Below, one piece after another: positions 47,601 to 60,418 of a stretch of 64,000 nucleotides of DNA. Source of the DNA: Carallia brachiata (Eukaryota; Streptophyta; Magnoliopsida; Malpighiales; Rhizophoraceae); contig JADCRB010000094.1 in NCBI GenBank assembly GCA_021464245.1, forward strand, positions 143,357-207,356, read 5' to 3'. The translations under genes and the position numbers were made by a program. The stretch's first letter is position 1. Each line of letters starts with the position of its first letter. The notes under the pieces were generated by a model that saw only the letters and a list, made by a program, of their open reading frames with translations, had not been told where the DNA came from and did no database searches.

Positions 47601-49629
47601 TGGAATTACAGAGTTGTTGGAAAAAGTAAAAATAGGAAAAGAATAAAACTAGGATACTATCAGAATTTTAACTCTGAAAACAGAAAGTAAGAAAGGGAGC
47701 AGAAAGAATCAACTGAAACATGAGAAGGAATACGAAAATTCAGTAGACTGTGTGAAAGATGACCAACAAGTACATCATAGATGACACAGATTATTTTAAT
47801 TGAAGGTATATTTATCCTGCATGAGGTTAATAACTTACCATTCATGCGCCACAATTTCACTTGGCGATCATCTGCTCCCGAGACAATCAAAGGGAGGGTA
47901 GGATGGAAGGCAGCCCAGTTGACCCCTCGGTCATGGCCTTCCAGGACATACTTAACAACAGCATCAACACCACCAAAAAGATCTGTGTTCATCTGACTCA
48001 ACCGCAAAATATCATCAGCAGGGGATACCGTCTTCCTTTTCAAGGCACCAATATCCCAAACACGAACAGTCTGATCTAAAGAGGCTGACACAACAAGGTC
48101 TTCTTTAGGATGAAATGAGGCACACATAACATAATGGTTATGGCCAGTCAACACAGAAATGCAAGTGCGTGACTGCCAGTTCCAAATTCGAATGGTCTGA
48201 TCATCACTGGCACTCACAATCCATGGGTACTCATGATGAAATTGCACGGTACGGATGTAATCGAGATGCCCAAGCAGAGTGAACAGACACCTATGCAACT
48301 TGTAATTCCAAACTTTAATCTTGTAATCATCACCTGCAAAAGATCAATTCCACACAACACAAACACAAATACTCGCATAAGAAAAAAAGGATAAAATAAT
48401 TATATTTTTATAAGCACTATAGCATAAGGTAACAGCAATAAAGCAATTCTTGACACTGTCTTATGATTATCACCTCCAAGGCCATCAATTTCCCAGGCAC
48501 GAGGATTCTACATGAGAGGACAAAAAAAAAATTATTGCAACATACATCTCAAATCCAGACTGTGATTCCAATGCTCGAGACGTTTCAAATTTAGCTTAAA
48601 ACTTTTGGAATGCGTATAATTCAACTAAGACTATAAAAAAAAAAAAAAAAGTCAAGTAGCACTGAGTTTAGCCATAATTTGTTAATAACGTACACTTGGT
48701 AAAGACCCACCTCAATCCAGGAAATTACAGAGCAAGTCTTATCCAGAATTACATACATATTATCTTGAGTAACTTGTGCAAGCATGTAAATCTATGTATT
48801 TAATTTGCATTTCTGCAGATTCATTTAACCAGATCTGTAAAGTGTAAAACAATAGGCCAACAACATTCTCCCAACACGATTCCTATTGCATACACGAAAG
48901 TCCAAGACCATAATAACTCCATGAGAAAACCCGGCCACAGACTGCAAGAAAAAAAGAAGAGGAAATAATGCAGTAGTGTAGAACAAATGCTCTCTCTATA
49001 TCGTATGCAGCACAACCGAAATGTTATGTTGTTTTGACCAAAGGATCCTAGCCCCAGCTCATTGGCTTTAAGTAAATGACCAACAAACTCTTCCCCAAGA
49101 AAAAAAAAAGTGCAAATCGAATCAGATCTGATCCATACTATTATCCAACCACTAAAAAGATACCAATTGCATCTTCTAAGTAGCTATCTGATTTCCTACA
49201 TCAATGCTGCTAAACACGTAAGCAACAATACTAATTCCCATTTTTGCATGTGAAATCAAGTTTGAACAACAATCATCCATTAAATATAGTTAGAACATTC
49301 GAATAACAGCACGCCGAGATATCAAATCTGACCGGCCTATTGGGTAATGTAAATGATATGTTCAGCAATGAGAAGAGGTACATGAGGAAGAGCAACATGC
49401 AGTCAGTGAAATTTCAGTTACCTCCGGAGACAAAAAGAGGCTGAGATTTATGGAAATGCACGCCGCGGACTGGGCCATCGTGCTCATCGAATCTATCAAT
49501 CAGAGTCCCCATACGGTAGTCCCATAGCTGGATCACGCCGCTGTGGAGACTCGCGAGGATCCACGGTCTCTTGCTGTGGAAACTCAGTCCCTTCACTCTA
49601 TTACTCTTGGTCTCGAATTTCGTCAACAT
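44618..49629 (-). CDS. COPA: Coatomer subunit alpha (alpha-COP), COPI vesicle coat
   Basis: Large B-subcomplex subunit of the COPI coat that returns cargo from Golgi to ER. It has three coding exons: 49422-49629, 47839-48333 and 44618-47568. Phases fit and total 1217 aa, matching the usual plant length of about 1216. The N-terminus starts [16 protein letters not shown]40 repeats fill residues 1 to about 320 (for example [29 protein letters not shown]), followed by a second propeller and a helical solenoid. An acidic stretch around [17 protein letters not shown] precedes the C-terminal domain, which ends in a zinc-binding-like [20 protein letters not shown] and [11 protein letters not shown] Met three codons upstream also exists, but the conserved start is the one chosen. 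A 5' UTR intron is likely between about 49671 and 49917. Confidence 0.97.
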
Positions 49630-49917
49630 CCTCTCCAATCAAACCAAATCACCAACGCCGCCCGTAAAACCTGAAAAGAATCACTTACAGTTACGCATAT
49701 CAATCAAAAAACGACCAAAATCCAAATTCAAACCAACAAGACGCCGCACCACAACAGATCAAATCGAATGCCAAACTTTCTTAAACCAGCGAAACGGAAA
49801 GACTCTTAGATAAACCCTATTACATGTTTGGATGCCGGCAAATTAAGAATTGGAAAAAATATCAATGAAATAAAACTAGATCTATAAGTTTGAGGAGAAA
49901 ATTAAGAAATTTATACC

Positions 49918-51808
49918 TCAGATCTGATCAGCACAGAGAAGGGATCAATAAGAGGAGGAACTGATTCGCATCTACAAGTTCATGTATATATCTGTAGAGA
50001 TAGAGAGAGAGAGATAGAGAGAGAGCGAAGGAAAGAGAGAGAGAGAGAGGCGGGGAGGTGGCTTTTGTCTTTCTCTCTTAGATCTGAGTCTCGAGAGGCA
50101 GTGAGCGAGTCGATTTTAAGAGAGAGAAACCGAGAAATAAAGGACGTAATTAGGGAGGGGACATGGAGGGAATTTCTGCCCTTTTAGAGCGTAAAATGGA
50201 GAATTTGTTATTAAAAAACATTTCAGTTTTTTTCTTTTTGAGTTCGAAGAGACGGGAGATGAGACTTAAGAGCAGTGGGAGAAATATTAAATTTCGAATT
50301 TAAATTAATTGATTTTAATTATTTTAAAATTTATCTTAATTATTACTGAATTTTGTAAAATTTGTTAGTTTTAATGAATTTGAAAGTAATGTGTGCTTTT
50401 TCAGTCTATATAGGAGTTTCTCCAATCGAGCTAAATGTCGTGTCAAATCGAATTTTGGCCGTTGGATTGGCATTTGGTGGCTGTGATTTTTTTAGTTGAA
50501 TCACTACACTTACAGTCTATCGTTAAGCAAGGTTTATTAGGAATTAAGAAAAGAAAAGCTTTTGAGATCCAAAAGGAAAGTTTACTAGCTTAAGTCCAGT
50601 CAATAGATGGTCTGGGATCTGTTATTTGTTGGGTGCTGTTAATTTGATATATGACATTTAAACACACTAGAAAGGTCTTGTCAATTTTGGGGAGGGACCC
50701 TATTTTACTAATGTTCTTTTCGTCTCTGTTCCATGCTCGCATTTTTCTGATGGTCAGTTCGGATGAAAGTAAAAAATAAAGTTCTAAATGTCAGTTTTTG
50801 TGCTCCTATTGACTTATACCGAAGCAATTTTTTTTTTTTAATTACGAATCCGACTAAATTTGAAAAAATTACCAGAGATTTATTACAATATTCACGGACC
50901 CAATTTACCTAATCAAAACTTTTTTTTTCCCATAATCCTAATTATATAAAAAAAAAATTTGGAGAAAAGGGAGAATAAAGCTAATATACCTAATAACTTG
51001 TCTTAAATTTGGGTTGTACATTATTTTTTTACCGTAAATTTGGGTTACACATTTTACTTTCAAATGAAACAGTCAACAAGTCTGATTCGGTAACGAGGCA
51101 AATCATGCAATTACCATGGTTTCTTTACTCCAATACTTGTGTGGGTATTGACCCAAAAAAAAAAAAAAATCTTGTGTGGGCGTTTGTTTCCTTTATTCTA
51201 TTAGGAACTTTGTTTCCTAGCAAGTGAAAACGTTCCCTAGCTACCCAATAAAAGAAATTTGTGTTGATCCAAACTTATTTTGATAATGATGTGATCTGCA
51301 GAGCATCCTTTGGCAGTCAGTATGCCTGTTTTATTGAATTTCTAGACCCAAAGAAAAGAAGACGCGCAGATCTGCAATTGTATCCATGCCGTGTATTCAA
51401 ATATCACATTAATACAGTTGGTGCCTTTTTTGGATGGGAAATGCGTTTCAACACAACAGCCAGCCGGCAGTGGCTAATCGGGATGAACTGTACTTAGACA
51501 GTTGGGAATGCCAGTGCAAGTAGACAGCAATGGCTCCTCAGATAAAAAAAAGAAAGGGACAAGTCATTACCAATTTTACCATCCAACTACTGCAGGTAGA
51601 AACCTGTTCCGGGCTTCCGGCTTGTAAGAAGAATCTGAGCACAAATGCTTGGCTGTCAAACTTCTCGAGGTTGAGCCTTCATTCTCATGTGGAAGTGACC
51701 CGTATGAACCCTTTCAGTGTAAACTCTAACCTTTCAGAAGAGAAATTACTCTTCAGGGCTTTGTCTGGTATCACAACATAAGCATAGGAGGATATTATAA
51801 CAACATTA
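49918..51808. other. COPA 5' leader and intergenic region
   Basis: Contains the GA/CT-rich leader of COPA, then AT-rich DNA with no gene. The 3' UTR of the next minus-strand gene is expected near 51500-51808. Open frames at 51261-51781 show no recognisable domain. Confidence 0.55.
49996..50049 (-). repeat. GA/CT-rich microsatellite in the COPA leader
   Basis: GAGAGA runs on plus, so CTCTCT in the transcript sense, just upstream of the inferred 5' UTR intron. Pyrimidine-rich leaders of this sort are common in plant housekeeping genes. Confidence 0.8.
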
Positions 51809-54800
51809 CTATGGTTTGCCCTGAAGCACTTGGACTATCTCCTCAGCTCTAGACTCGATGCCCTTAAGATACTCGGTTAGGATGCGTTGCTGGTATGAAC
51901 CTCCCTCCTAAAGGATAAAGATCAAATAAGAAAGGGAAAAACATGGAAACAAATAAGGGACAAGGATCATGGACGATGGGTTTCTTACTGTTCGGATCAA
52001 TGTCCTTTCAATTCTTTTCTTTATGACCACATAGAGTTCCTCAGGAGAAATTTCTCCTTTGCCAACTGTCAATCCATTAATCAGAAACTTGTTCCATTCT
52101 TCCTCTGGAGCTGCAGCAAATCAAATGCTTTTGACAAGGTAAGATGCCTATCAAAATATAATTCCATGACTGAGGACTGAAATATATAAAAATTTAGATT
52201 TCTTATAAAGCCTAGCTCAACTTCAGGCAAGATAATCATCAAAGGTTACTTCCAAAGAAATTGCAGCAGCTTGAACTAAAAAAGAATTGAAGTAGTGTTA
52301 ATACTAGGAGTTGAGATCCGAAGGGCACCCCAATGCACAAAGCTCCCACAATAAGGGATCTGGGGAGGGTCAAATATATGTAGTCTTAACCTTATTTTTA
52401 CAAAGAGACTGTTTCAGCAACTTAAACCTATAACATGAATGTAATCTAAGCGTTACACCATAATTCGCCGCACGAAGAAAAAAATGTTAGTGAATTGCAC
52501 CTTCTATGTTTCTAGGTTCATTAACATAGAGGACAAATATCTAATATTGTTTTCATAGGTGAGGAAGAAACTAGACACCTTTTATTACAGTCTCAAGAAA
52601 ATACTCGGCCTTCAAAACTTCATCCCCTGCGCAACAAACATAGAAGAGACAATCATTTGAGGAATCAAACCTATGAACTTGGCGAAGTAGTAAAATTACG
52701 AAAGCGAACATTATCCATAATTATAAACAGAGGCAGGAGGGGGGTAAATTCAGTAAAACATTCGTGGAAACTAGGTTTTGAAGTTATGTCATATATACAT
52801 GATCTAATCGTCGAAATAAACTTTGGCACATCCATATCTACCCACCTAATAGTAAACTCAGAGATCCACCTGCCCTACATGTGATCCATGTAATTACAAG
52901 ATCAAAACAAGAAAATCCTAAACACAATCTAAAAGCAAACTAAGCACCACTCAAGGTGACGCCAATTATTTCCACAGGCTAAACTTAGTAACCACACTAT
53001 TCCAGTCCAGCACTGACTATGCTAGCTCAAAAAGCTTCCCCACCAATGTAAACCATAAGAACATTCAGAGGGCTCCATAATAGACAGATATACAAGAAAC
53101 CAAATCAGGTTTTTTTGCAGTAAATCTAATTTAGCCTTTGACCTAAACTAAATTATCGATGAAAATTGTTGTGCTAACAAACAGCAGTTTCAGAGTTTAC
53201 ATGAACACACCCAAACCACTTCTGACAAGAGATCAAATTATTTTACCTTTCTTTGCATAACTACGCTTGGAAAGAATTCTGGAAGCATAGAGTTGTAAGA
53301 CCTTTTGCAACATGGCCTCAAACCCTGGCTTGTCCCCATCTTCTTTTACCTACAAATGAGCTGACTCTCAAAAAATAGCATCCAAACATCTCTGCACTAA
53401 CCTTATATTCTCATATCTGTCCTCAACTAATCTAAAAGGCACCCAAAAACTGAGTTGAAGTTTATAATGGTTGTAAGACAAGTTTGACAGTTAAAGCAGC
53501 TATTGCACAAGAGCATACTCACTTGTCTCAGTTGTGCGCTAACTTCTGCGAGGAACCCTTCATCCAGTTGCCCTTCTTGCTCCCTTTGCATAATCTCCTG
53601 TTCAAAATGGATATTAACAACGTCAAAGATTCATTACAAATAAATAATGTACAACCAAATATTATTGATTTCACGAGCAAAATGGGAAGAACAAATTGCC
53701 TATATCACTGGAGCCATTTCTTTCCGTTCAGATCATACCTGTGTGCGTGTGTGCACATGTGGGTGGGTGTCTATAACAGTTCGAACAATATTTTGGGAAG
53801 GAAGACAAAGTGATTGTGAGGACAATCTAATGGTAACATGGCATTTCATCTCTCCAGAGAGTTGTCTCTTTGTAGGCATGACAGGATGGTCTAGACCACC
53901 AACTTGAGCAAAACAGAGAATCTGGTCATAAAACATGCAACATGGGACCTAGTCATTCATCATATGAATCCGAGGAAATCCCATTTTAACTGAGAACCCC
54001 AGGTCGAGTGGCCCACAGGGTTAGGTTAGGTGATTCAAAGGTGCTCTCAAATTTTGCAGGTGATATCATTCAAAAATCCTTTAGTATTCAAAGTGGGCAC
54101 ATGGAAGTGAAAATTGGTAAATGTTCTATGCAAGTGGTAGTGAGGTATAACAAGCTGAAGGAACAGCAACAACGGACATGAATGTTTAAATTCATAAAAA
54201 ATGCACAAAAGAGGGATCAAATGGAAGGAATAAACTAACTTTTTCCATGAGCTCCAAAGCCTCAGGATCTCTAGGAGGCCATGATATCTCTTCCTCTTCA
54301 TCAACTATAGGTTTCAAAATTGCCTTGAGGACATCAGTAGCTGTTTCAATCCTTTCCTGCAGGACAGAGATATGACAAACAACAACAACAACAAAGCGTC
54401 AATCCCAAATTCAAAAGAGATACGACCAAACAAAGGAAAAAATCACAAGTGATTTGCCAAGGAAAACGAATAATTTTTCCCTTATGCGGAGAGAGAGGGA
54501 GAGTGCACATTAGTCTTATGGACAAGTCGATCCACTATACTCATTACAGATACGGCTAGTTCCTCATAATCTTTCTGCAGAAATGCAAAATAGTTGCAAA
54601 GCATGATACTTAGGAAAAGCAAGGAGTAGCAAGAGGTTAGCATCAAAACCCTATGAAAAAAATCAGAGACAACAAATTCAAAAACCGTGCTTTATCATCC
54701 TCTGACATGCATGTATCGGTCCTCGCAGCAAGTCGTATCCAGAAACCCTCATTGAAAGCAAGTACATTCTCAACTACCAGCTTTTGGAGCTGTTCACAGA

Positions 54801-55628
54801 AAAGAAAAAAAGAAAAAAAGAGGAAAAGAAAAGGCTTATTGAATGAATTATTAAGCGGCCAAACTATAAGCAGTTTCTGACAATAACACAGTTCTGCAAA
54901 TGCTGATGCAAATTTGGGTAAAGAAACAAATAATTTAGAAATGAAAGTTTACTCACTTCACTTGGATTTGCGTCCCTAAGCATATCTATCAACCTATCCA
55001 CTTCTACAGTCTTTTTAAACGATTCCTCGGCGCCCTGATTGACTGCACAGATCAAAGTTCTCCTGTTTAATTTAACCCAAACATAGCATGTCACAATCAA
55101 TAGTTCCAGTCACAGAAACCAATCTTAAGTCATTCATCGGACGAAAACAAAAATTTAAAAAACAAAAGCAAGCTACAAGCAACAGTTCCATTCGGCCGAA
55201 TCAAGAGATGAGGATCAAAATGACTTAAAAGTAGAAAAGAAGAGAATCACCTTCTCTTCGATTCTATTGAAGTGGTGTTAAAACCCAGATTGAATTTCTC
55301 CGGATCAAAATGCCCGATTTTCCGTCCCTGAAGAAACGAGCTTACGGTCAAAAAGCGATCCCTAAGCAGCAGCACCTACAAATCTCAAACCCACAAAAGA
55401 GAAAGAAACAGCAAAATATAAGTTGAAATTAGCAAATAATAAGAAGCACAAATCAATAAATAACAATAATAATAATAATAAATTTATATAATTTCTCCTT
55501 CTTTTTTGCCACTCAAGAAATTGGAGTTTTTAATAGAGAAAATCATAAATAAGAATTACCCGGGAGGAAGAGAAAGGGCTGATGGCTGGGGGCTTTGGTG
55601 CTGTAGGAAATAGTGTGGAAGTGGCCAT
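51809..55628 (-). CDS. Predicted plastid-targeted protein of unknown function, 11 exons
   Basis: Exons on minus: 55560-55628, 55251-55375, 54957-55062, 54691-54789, 54509-54574, 54240-54356, 53523-53597, 53247-53349, 52579-52626, 51989-52110, 51809-51907. Phases fit and give 342 aa. The N-terminus (MATSTLFPTAPKPPAISPFSSSR) is Ser/Pro/Ala-rich and nearly free of acidic residues, as in chloroplast transit peptides. The mature part is helical and charged, with ENVLAFNEGFWIRLAARTDTC, WPPRDPEALELMEKE, GQLDEGFLAEVSAQLRQ, KRSYAKK and the C-terminal GGSYQQRILTEYLKGIESRAEEIVQVLQ. It resembles a conserved plant protein listed in some databases as seed-maturation-like; I cannot confirm that name. The intron after exon 4 seems to start with GC rather than GT. 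Confidence 0.85.
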
Positions 55629-56388
55629 TGCTGCACGGACGCTGTGGCGGGAGTGGCCAGGAAATGACCGTTCAGTTTTTGGTAAAAATCCAAATCCTCG
55701 AAAAATACACGACATCTCCATGCGGAGAGAATCGAGTGATTGACGATCGAAGGATTTTGGGCCTGATTCTCACAATTTTTGGGTCCTCTTTTGGGCCTGG
55801 AACCACTGCTAGCCCGTATTGCTTTTGTAATTCGGCTCTAATATGAAAGCAATCAAAGACAAATCTTTCCCATAAATAAATAAATAAATATTAACCAAAG
55901 GTCAGGGATTCGATCCCTGACTTTGAGTAAGGAGAAGTTTTAAAATTTTAGATCAGCTGTTCTACTTTTTGAGGTGTCTATAAATCAGCGAGAGAATTAA
56001 TTATCGTGATCGACGGTGAATACTCCGGTCAAAAACAAAAAATATATATATATGGGAAAGATTTGTCTTTCACACTAATGCCTTGATTTACTTTAGAATT
56101 GAGAAAATCTTATTAGGTAGAAAATATGGTAATGGTGTGAATCTTTTTTAGAATAATAGGATAACAATTACCCAAAAAAATAAAATTTTAAAAATAAGCA
56201 TCAAAATTAAGAAGATATGCAAGCACCCATACTTCTTTTATGGAAAATAATTCTCTTTGTTTTTTTTTTTGAGCCCGTATGGAAAAATATTTCTAACTTC
56301 TTTTAGATAATAGAGCAAATTATAAAAATAGGTAAGGGTATTTCGTATTTTTCTTTGAATAGCCACCGACCTACCCCTCCCGCGCCTC
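55629..56388. other. Intergenic region with possible divergent promoters
   Basis: Separates the minus-strand plastid gene from a promoter-like site facing right. AT-rich, no open frame of interest. Confidence 0.5.
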
Positions 56389-56395
56389 TATAAAT
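56389..56395 (+). promoter_or_regulatory. TATA-like box (TATAAAT)
   Basis: TATAAAT preceded by a C-rich stretch and followed by a purine-rich leader (about 56430-56510, GAGAAGGAAAGAGAAAAAGG and so on), like many plant 5' UTRs. It may start a plus-strand transcript whose coding exons are not recognisable here. Confidence 0.4.
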
Positions 56396-56640
56396 TGACC
56401 TTCTCTCCCAATTTGCCCGTTACGGTATCTGCAACTCAAGAGAAGGAAAGAGAAAAAGGAAAGAAAATAAGGCGAAATCGAGAAGAAGCAGAAAAGAAAA
56501 TTTACAGGCAAGATTTTTTTTTTTTCCTTTTCAATATTTATTATCAAAATATCATCTACCTTATTTTTTTTACGGTTTATGAATTTTTATATTTGTTCTT
56601 GGAAGCTTTTTTTTTTTTTTTTTTTAAAGAACGACGAAGG

Positions 56641-59075
56641 AGACTCAGTTTATGGCGGAATCTTGATCTGCAGGAAAGGATTGGCTTCCGAATTCTGGTA
56701 ACTCCTTTCAAGGCTCTCACAATGCGTAGAGTTCTGAATTATTTTAGTTTTCAGGATCTTGAAATTCTTTGTAATTTTATTCACTGAAGATTGGCGATTT
56801 TGAGTTTTCTAGGCAATTTCTACCTTTCCTTCGATTTCTGGCATCACATTGCGGGTAAAGTTCACTCTAAAAATTTTGATCTATTTTCTTGTTTGATTTT
56901 TTCTTATTTTTCCTGGTTTTTGATTTCTCTCTCAATTCTGAATGCTTAAAATTATATATATTTTTTTCTCATTTAAGGAATCACGTTGTTTAGACATTCC
57001 GCTGGACACTGTAAAACGTTTGATTTATGTGGAGAACGCAGTGAAAGAAAAGATATGTATTGCGTTTACCGAATCTCATCTGGTAAGGTACGCGATTTCT
57101 TGGTGTCTTGGCAGTTTCAAGGGCAGTCACTATTCACAATCGTTATTCAATTTCTTCTCCTTTTTTTTATTCCATTGTCTTGGATTGCTCGTTGAATTGC
57201 AGTTATTTCGATTTTTCTTGAGGTTTTTTTTAAAGGAAAAAAGCAACGAAGATTCTTTTGGGGTGGCATCGTCGTATGGGCAACGCCTAAAAATTTCTGT
57301 GATGGCTTCCAAGATTGTCATAATATGATTTCAATTTTATCGTAACCGTTCAAAAAAGATAATAAATGGAGGATTCGTGAATTTTTGAAATTTCGAGGTT
57401 CGAAATTTCTTACATAATATGCATCAAATCTAGGCAATTTTCACTTTCACAAGACATTTTCTTCGCATCTTTACTCAATGCAGTGCAGAGATTCTCCCTT
57501 TCCTTTGATTTCTAAGGCCACTTATGGCATATGGGTGAGTCTTCCCATTTAGTCTTTGTCTTCTCTTCTTCTTCTTTTTCGTTTTCCCCTCTTTTCCTTT
57601 GATTGCTAAAAAAATCGAAATCAGAATATAAATAGTTGTGCCAATCACGAGGTTTTGCTATATTGAACAGTAACAGGTATTCCCTTTGAATTCTTGCTAT
57701 GTGTGAGTGCTGGCCATTTTAGTTCTATTATTGTTTTCTTAGCAACTGTTACTCCGGTATTTGCGTGGATTGGTGTGAGTTTTGGGCAAAATAAAGATCT
57801 GGTAATTTCTGATCTTTTTGATGTTAACTCATGCTTTGGTTTACTCAGTTGTAGAAGTTCTCAAGTAAATTTTTTGTGGTTCGCCCTTTTCATTCACTTA
57901 TTTATCCCTTTCCAGTTTGTTCTTGGTTGTTCAGCTGTTGCACTGGTTATGCTTCAGTCTTGGATCTGATGGCTTTTGAGTGCAGTAGGAGTTAAATCAG
58001 AGTTAATTGTGAATATATCCTTCCTGGTTGTGGCCATTCGTTCCATGACTAGATATTTGCTGGTATTTTCCTCTCTCTCAAGAAGCCGGGATATTTGCTA
58101 TCTCTGTGACTGGCTATTAGATTGGCTTGGTAATTTCAAATTGCTTAAAAAATGTCACTCTAGATACCTCTTTATTTGTAGTCTTTACCCTTTCTTTTTA
58201 AACTTTTGCCTGCAAGTTGCTGCGCTTGTTGCGCTGACAAATTTGACTGTTAGAGCTGACAATAACAGGTTGATGGACTGCTTCCAATGCTTATAAGTGC
58301 CTCCATCTTCCGAAGGACCTAATGAGGGTATTTGTCTAGCATTTGTTTTAATTTGAATTATTTATTATTTAATGTCATTGGAAACTGAGTTCTGATTTTA
58401 TTCTTGTGAAAGATTTTTCTTATAAAAGAAACAGCGGAGACTCTGTTCATCATGGAATCTTCTTCTGGTAAATGCTTATTGTTGGCTTTTATGACTGTGG
58501 TTATTGCTTTCAAGATTCTCATGGTGCGAATTCAGCTAATCAGATACTATTTGAAAGCTAAAGTAGAACTTTTAAATTGTCAACGATTTACAAAGATTTG
58601 GAATAATTATATTTTTACATTCTTAAAGGTTGACGATTTTGAGTTTTGTAGGTCATAATTTCTTGTATTACATAGTGTAAGTTCACTCATTTGTACCCCT
58701 TTCCCATTTTATGTTTTCCCTTCTTTTTCTTGATCATTTGTTATTCTTCCAATTCTGAGTGCCTATTCGGTAAGGAAATTGGCCAAGTGCCTAGATAAAT
58801 GGTATAGAATCTATAGATTCAATTTTCCCTGCGTTGAAATGATTGATTTAAAGTGGGGTAAAAAAGAAAGAAAGCCAGTAAACAATACTTTCCTCATGTT
58901 TCTGTTATTTAATAAATCAAATCGTTTTGCTTTCTTGTATAGGAAAAGGTTTCCATTGAGTGCAGAGTGATGTATAGGATATACATGAAGAAGACTGAGA
59001 TGGGAAAGTTCTGAATTGCCTTTGTCACGCCCCTTCTGTGAAGGTATGTGAGTTATAGGCTTTGTGGCAGTCCAA
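56641..59075. repeat. Degenerate tandem duplication of about 1.8 kb
   Basis: Several phrases recur in the same order about 1800-1840 bases apart: GGAGACTCNGTTNAT at 56639 and 58437, CGATTTTGAGTTTTNTAGG at 56795 and 58634 followed by GTAAAGTTCACTC or GTAAGTTCACTC, and CAATTCTGARTGC at 56933 and 58750. The remainder is strongly diverged, so the duplication is old. Confidence 0.5.
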
Positions 59076-60380
59076 GACTTCTCTCCAAATGGAGTTTAGT
59101 TCACTTTCTTCAACCTTTCTTCTGTTTTTTTTTTTTTTTTTAACCTTCTCTTAGTTTGAGGTTCTCACATTCACTGCACAATGATGGACCATTTCATTCG
59201 GGTTCTCCAGTGCCCCATCTGTCAAGGTGTTTATGTGTTTTTCTCTTGTAGGGCCAGGGAACTTGTCTCTGCCAATATTCAAAGATTTTGTTTTACAATA
59301 ACTTGATATGTTCATGGAATTGCAAACAGAATTCTAACAATTTTCCTCTGCATGTGTGTGTACATAGGTATTGACACACTCAAACAGATGTGAACTCTTA
59401 AAATATAGTTGAGAACCTGCTTGACTGTATTTTATTCACTTCACTTTTAGGGTTCTTTTGTTTGAGGATTTGATCATCATGCATGCAATTTATTGCAGAT
59501 TATTTCTTTTTTGGTTGTTCTCTTCTGTGAGCAATCTAGATCTTCATGTCAAAGACTCATCAGTATGCCTTCCACTTGCGAAGTTAGACCTGCTGGCCAA
59601 TGCTAATAAGAACTTGTCTTATGATAACCTCACCCATCTTACTATATGTTTTAGAGTGCCTTTTTTGGCACAATGTGGCTAGAGACGTGTCTGCCTGAAT
59701 ATTTCTTTTTTGCAAACAATGAGACAGAAATCAAGTTGGAGACTTTTATGTTACTAAGGCTAAAGATATAGCTTTCCTCTTGTCTAGCAAGCAAGATGAT
59801 GAACTCTTACACCCATCCTTATTGTTAAACAACTCAACTAAGCTCAACAACTTATCGTATTTGTTAATTGTTATCCCTTTTTTATTCTTTTTTTCTTTTT
59901 TCCTTTTTATAGGTCAATGCCAATTTGACTGTGGTTGGCATTGTCTATTATGCCACTGACGCTTTTGTAGGACTGTGCAATTCCTGAAATATGTGAATTT
60001 TGGAACAGTGAACACAATGATATAGAATTTGTCAGTGTTGATGCCGAAAATTTCAAAGGTGGTCCACTCTCGTAATTTGTGGATATGAAGTTCCTGTAGA
60101 TGTTCTATATTTATTTACCTCTGCTGTCAAATTGGCATTGTTTGTACTCTTTTAGATCTGCATGGCTTCACATAGTATTAGTGTTACAGGTCTGGCTAGG
60201 TGGTTTCTGCTGTGGACTCTGCTTATGGTAAACAAGTATCACCATGTTGTTGCTTCTGCTATCATCCATCATTTTGATCCTTAGTATGAATGAATCCTTG
60301 TCATGTCCCTTGAGGGTGGAATACCCTCAATCTCTAGCCATTCTATTGTTGTGGCATCTATTTTTGTTTCTTTAATAATG

Positions 60381-60418
60381 CCCCCCCCCCGCCCCCCCCC
60401 CCCCCCCAAAAAAAAAAA
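60381..60418. repeat. Poly(C) then poly(A) homopolymer run
   Basis: Ten C, one G, about sixteen C, then eleven A. Possible G-quadruplex on the minus strand; homopolymer length may be unreliable in the assembly. Confidence 0.85.

Noticed and set aside
55895..55925. tRNA T-arm-like sequence (CAGGGATTCGATCCCTG)
   Set aside because: The stem-loop is short and perfect, but no acceptor stem, D arm or anticodon arm can be drawn around it.
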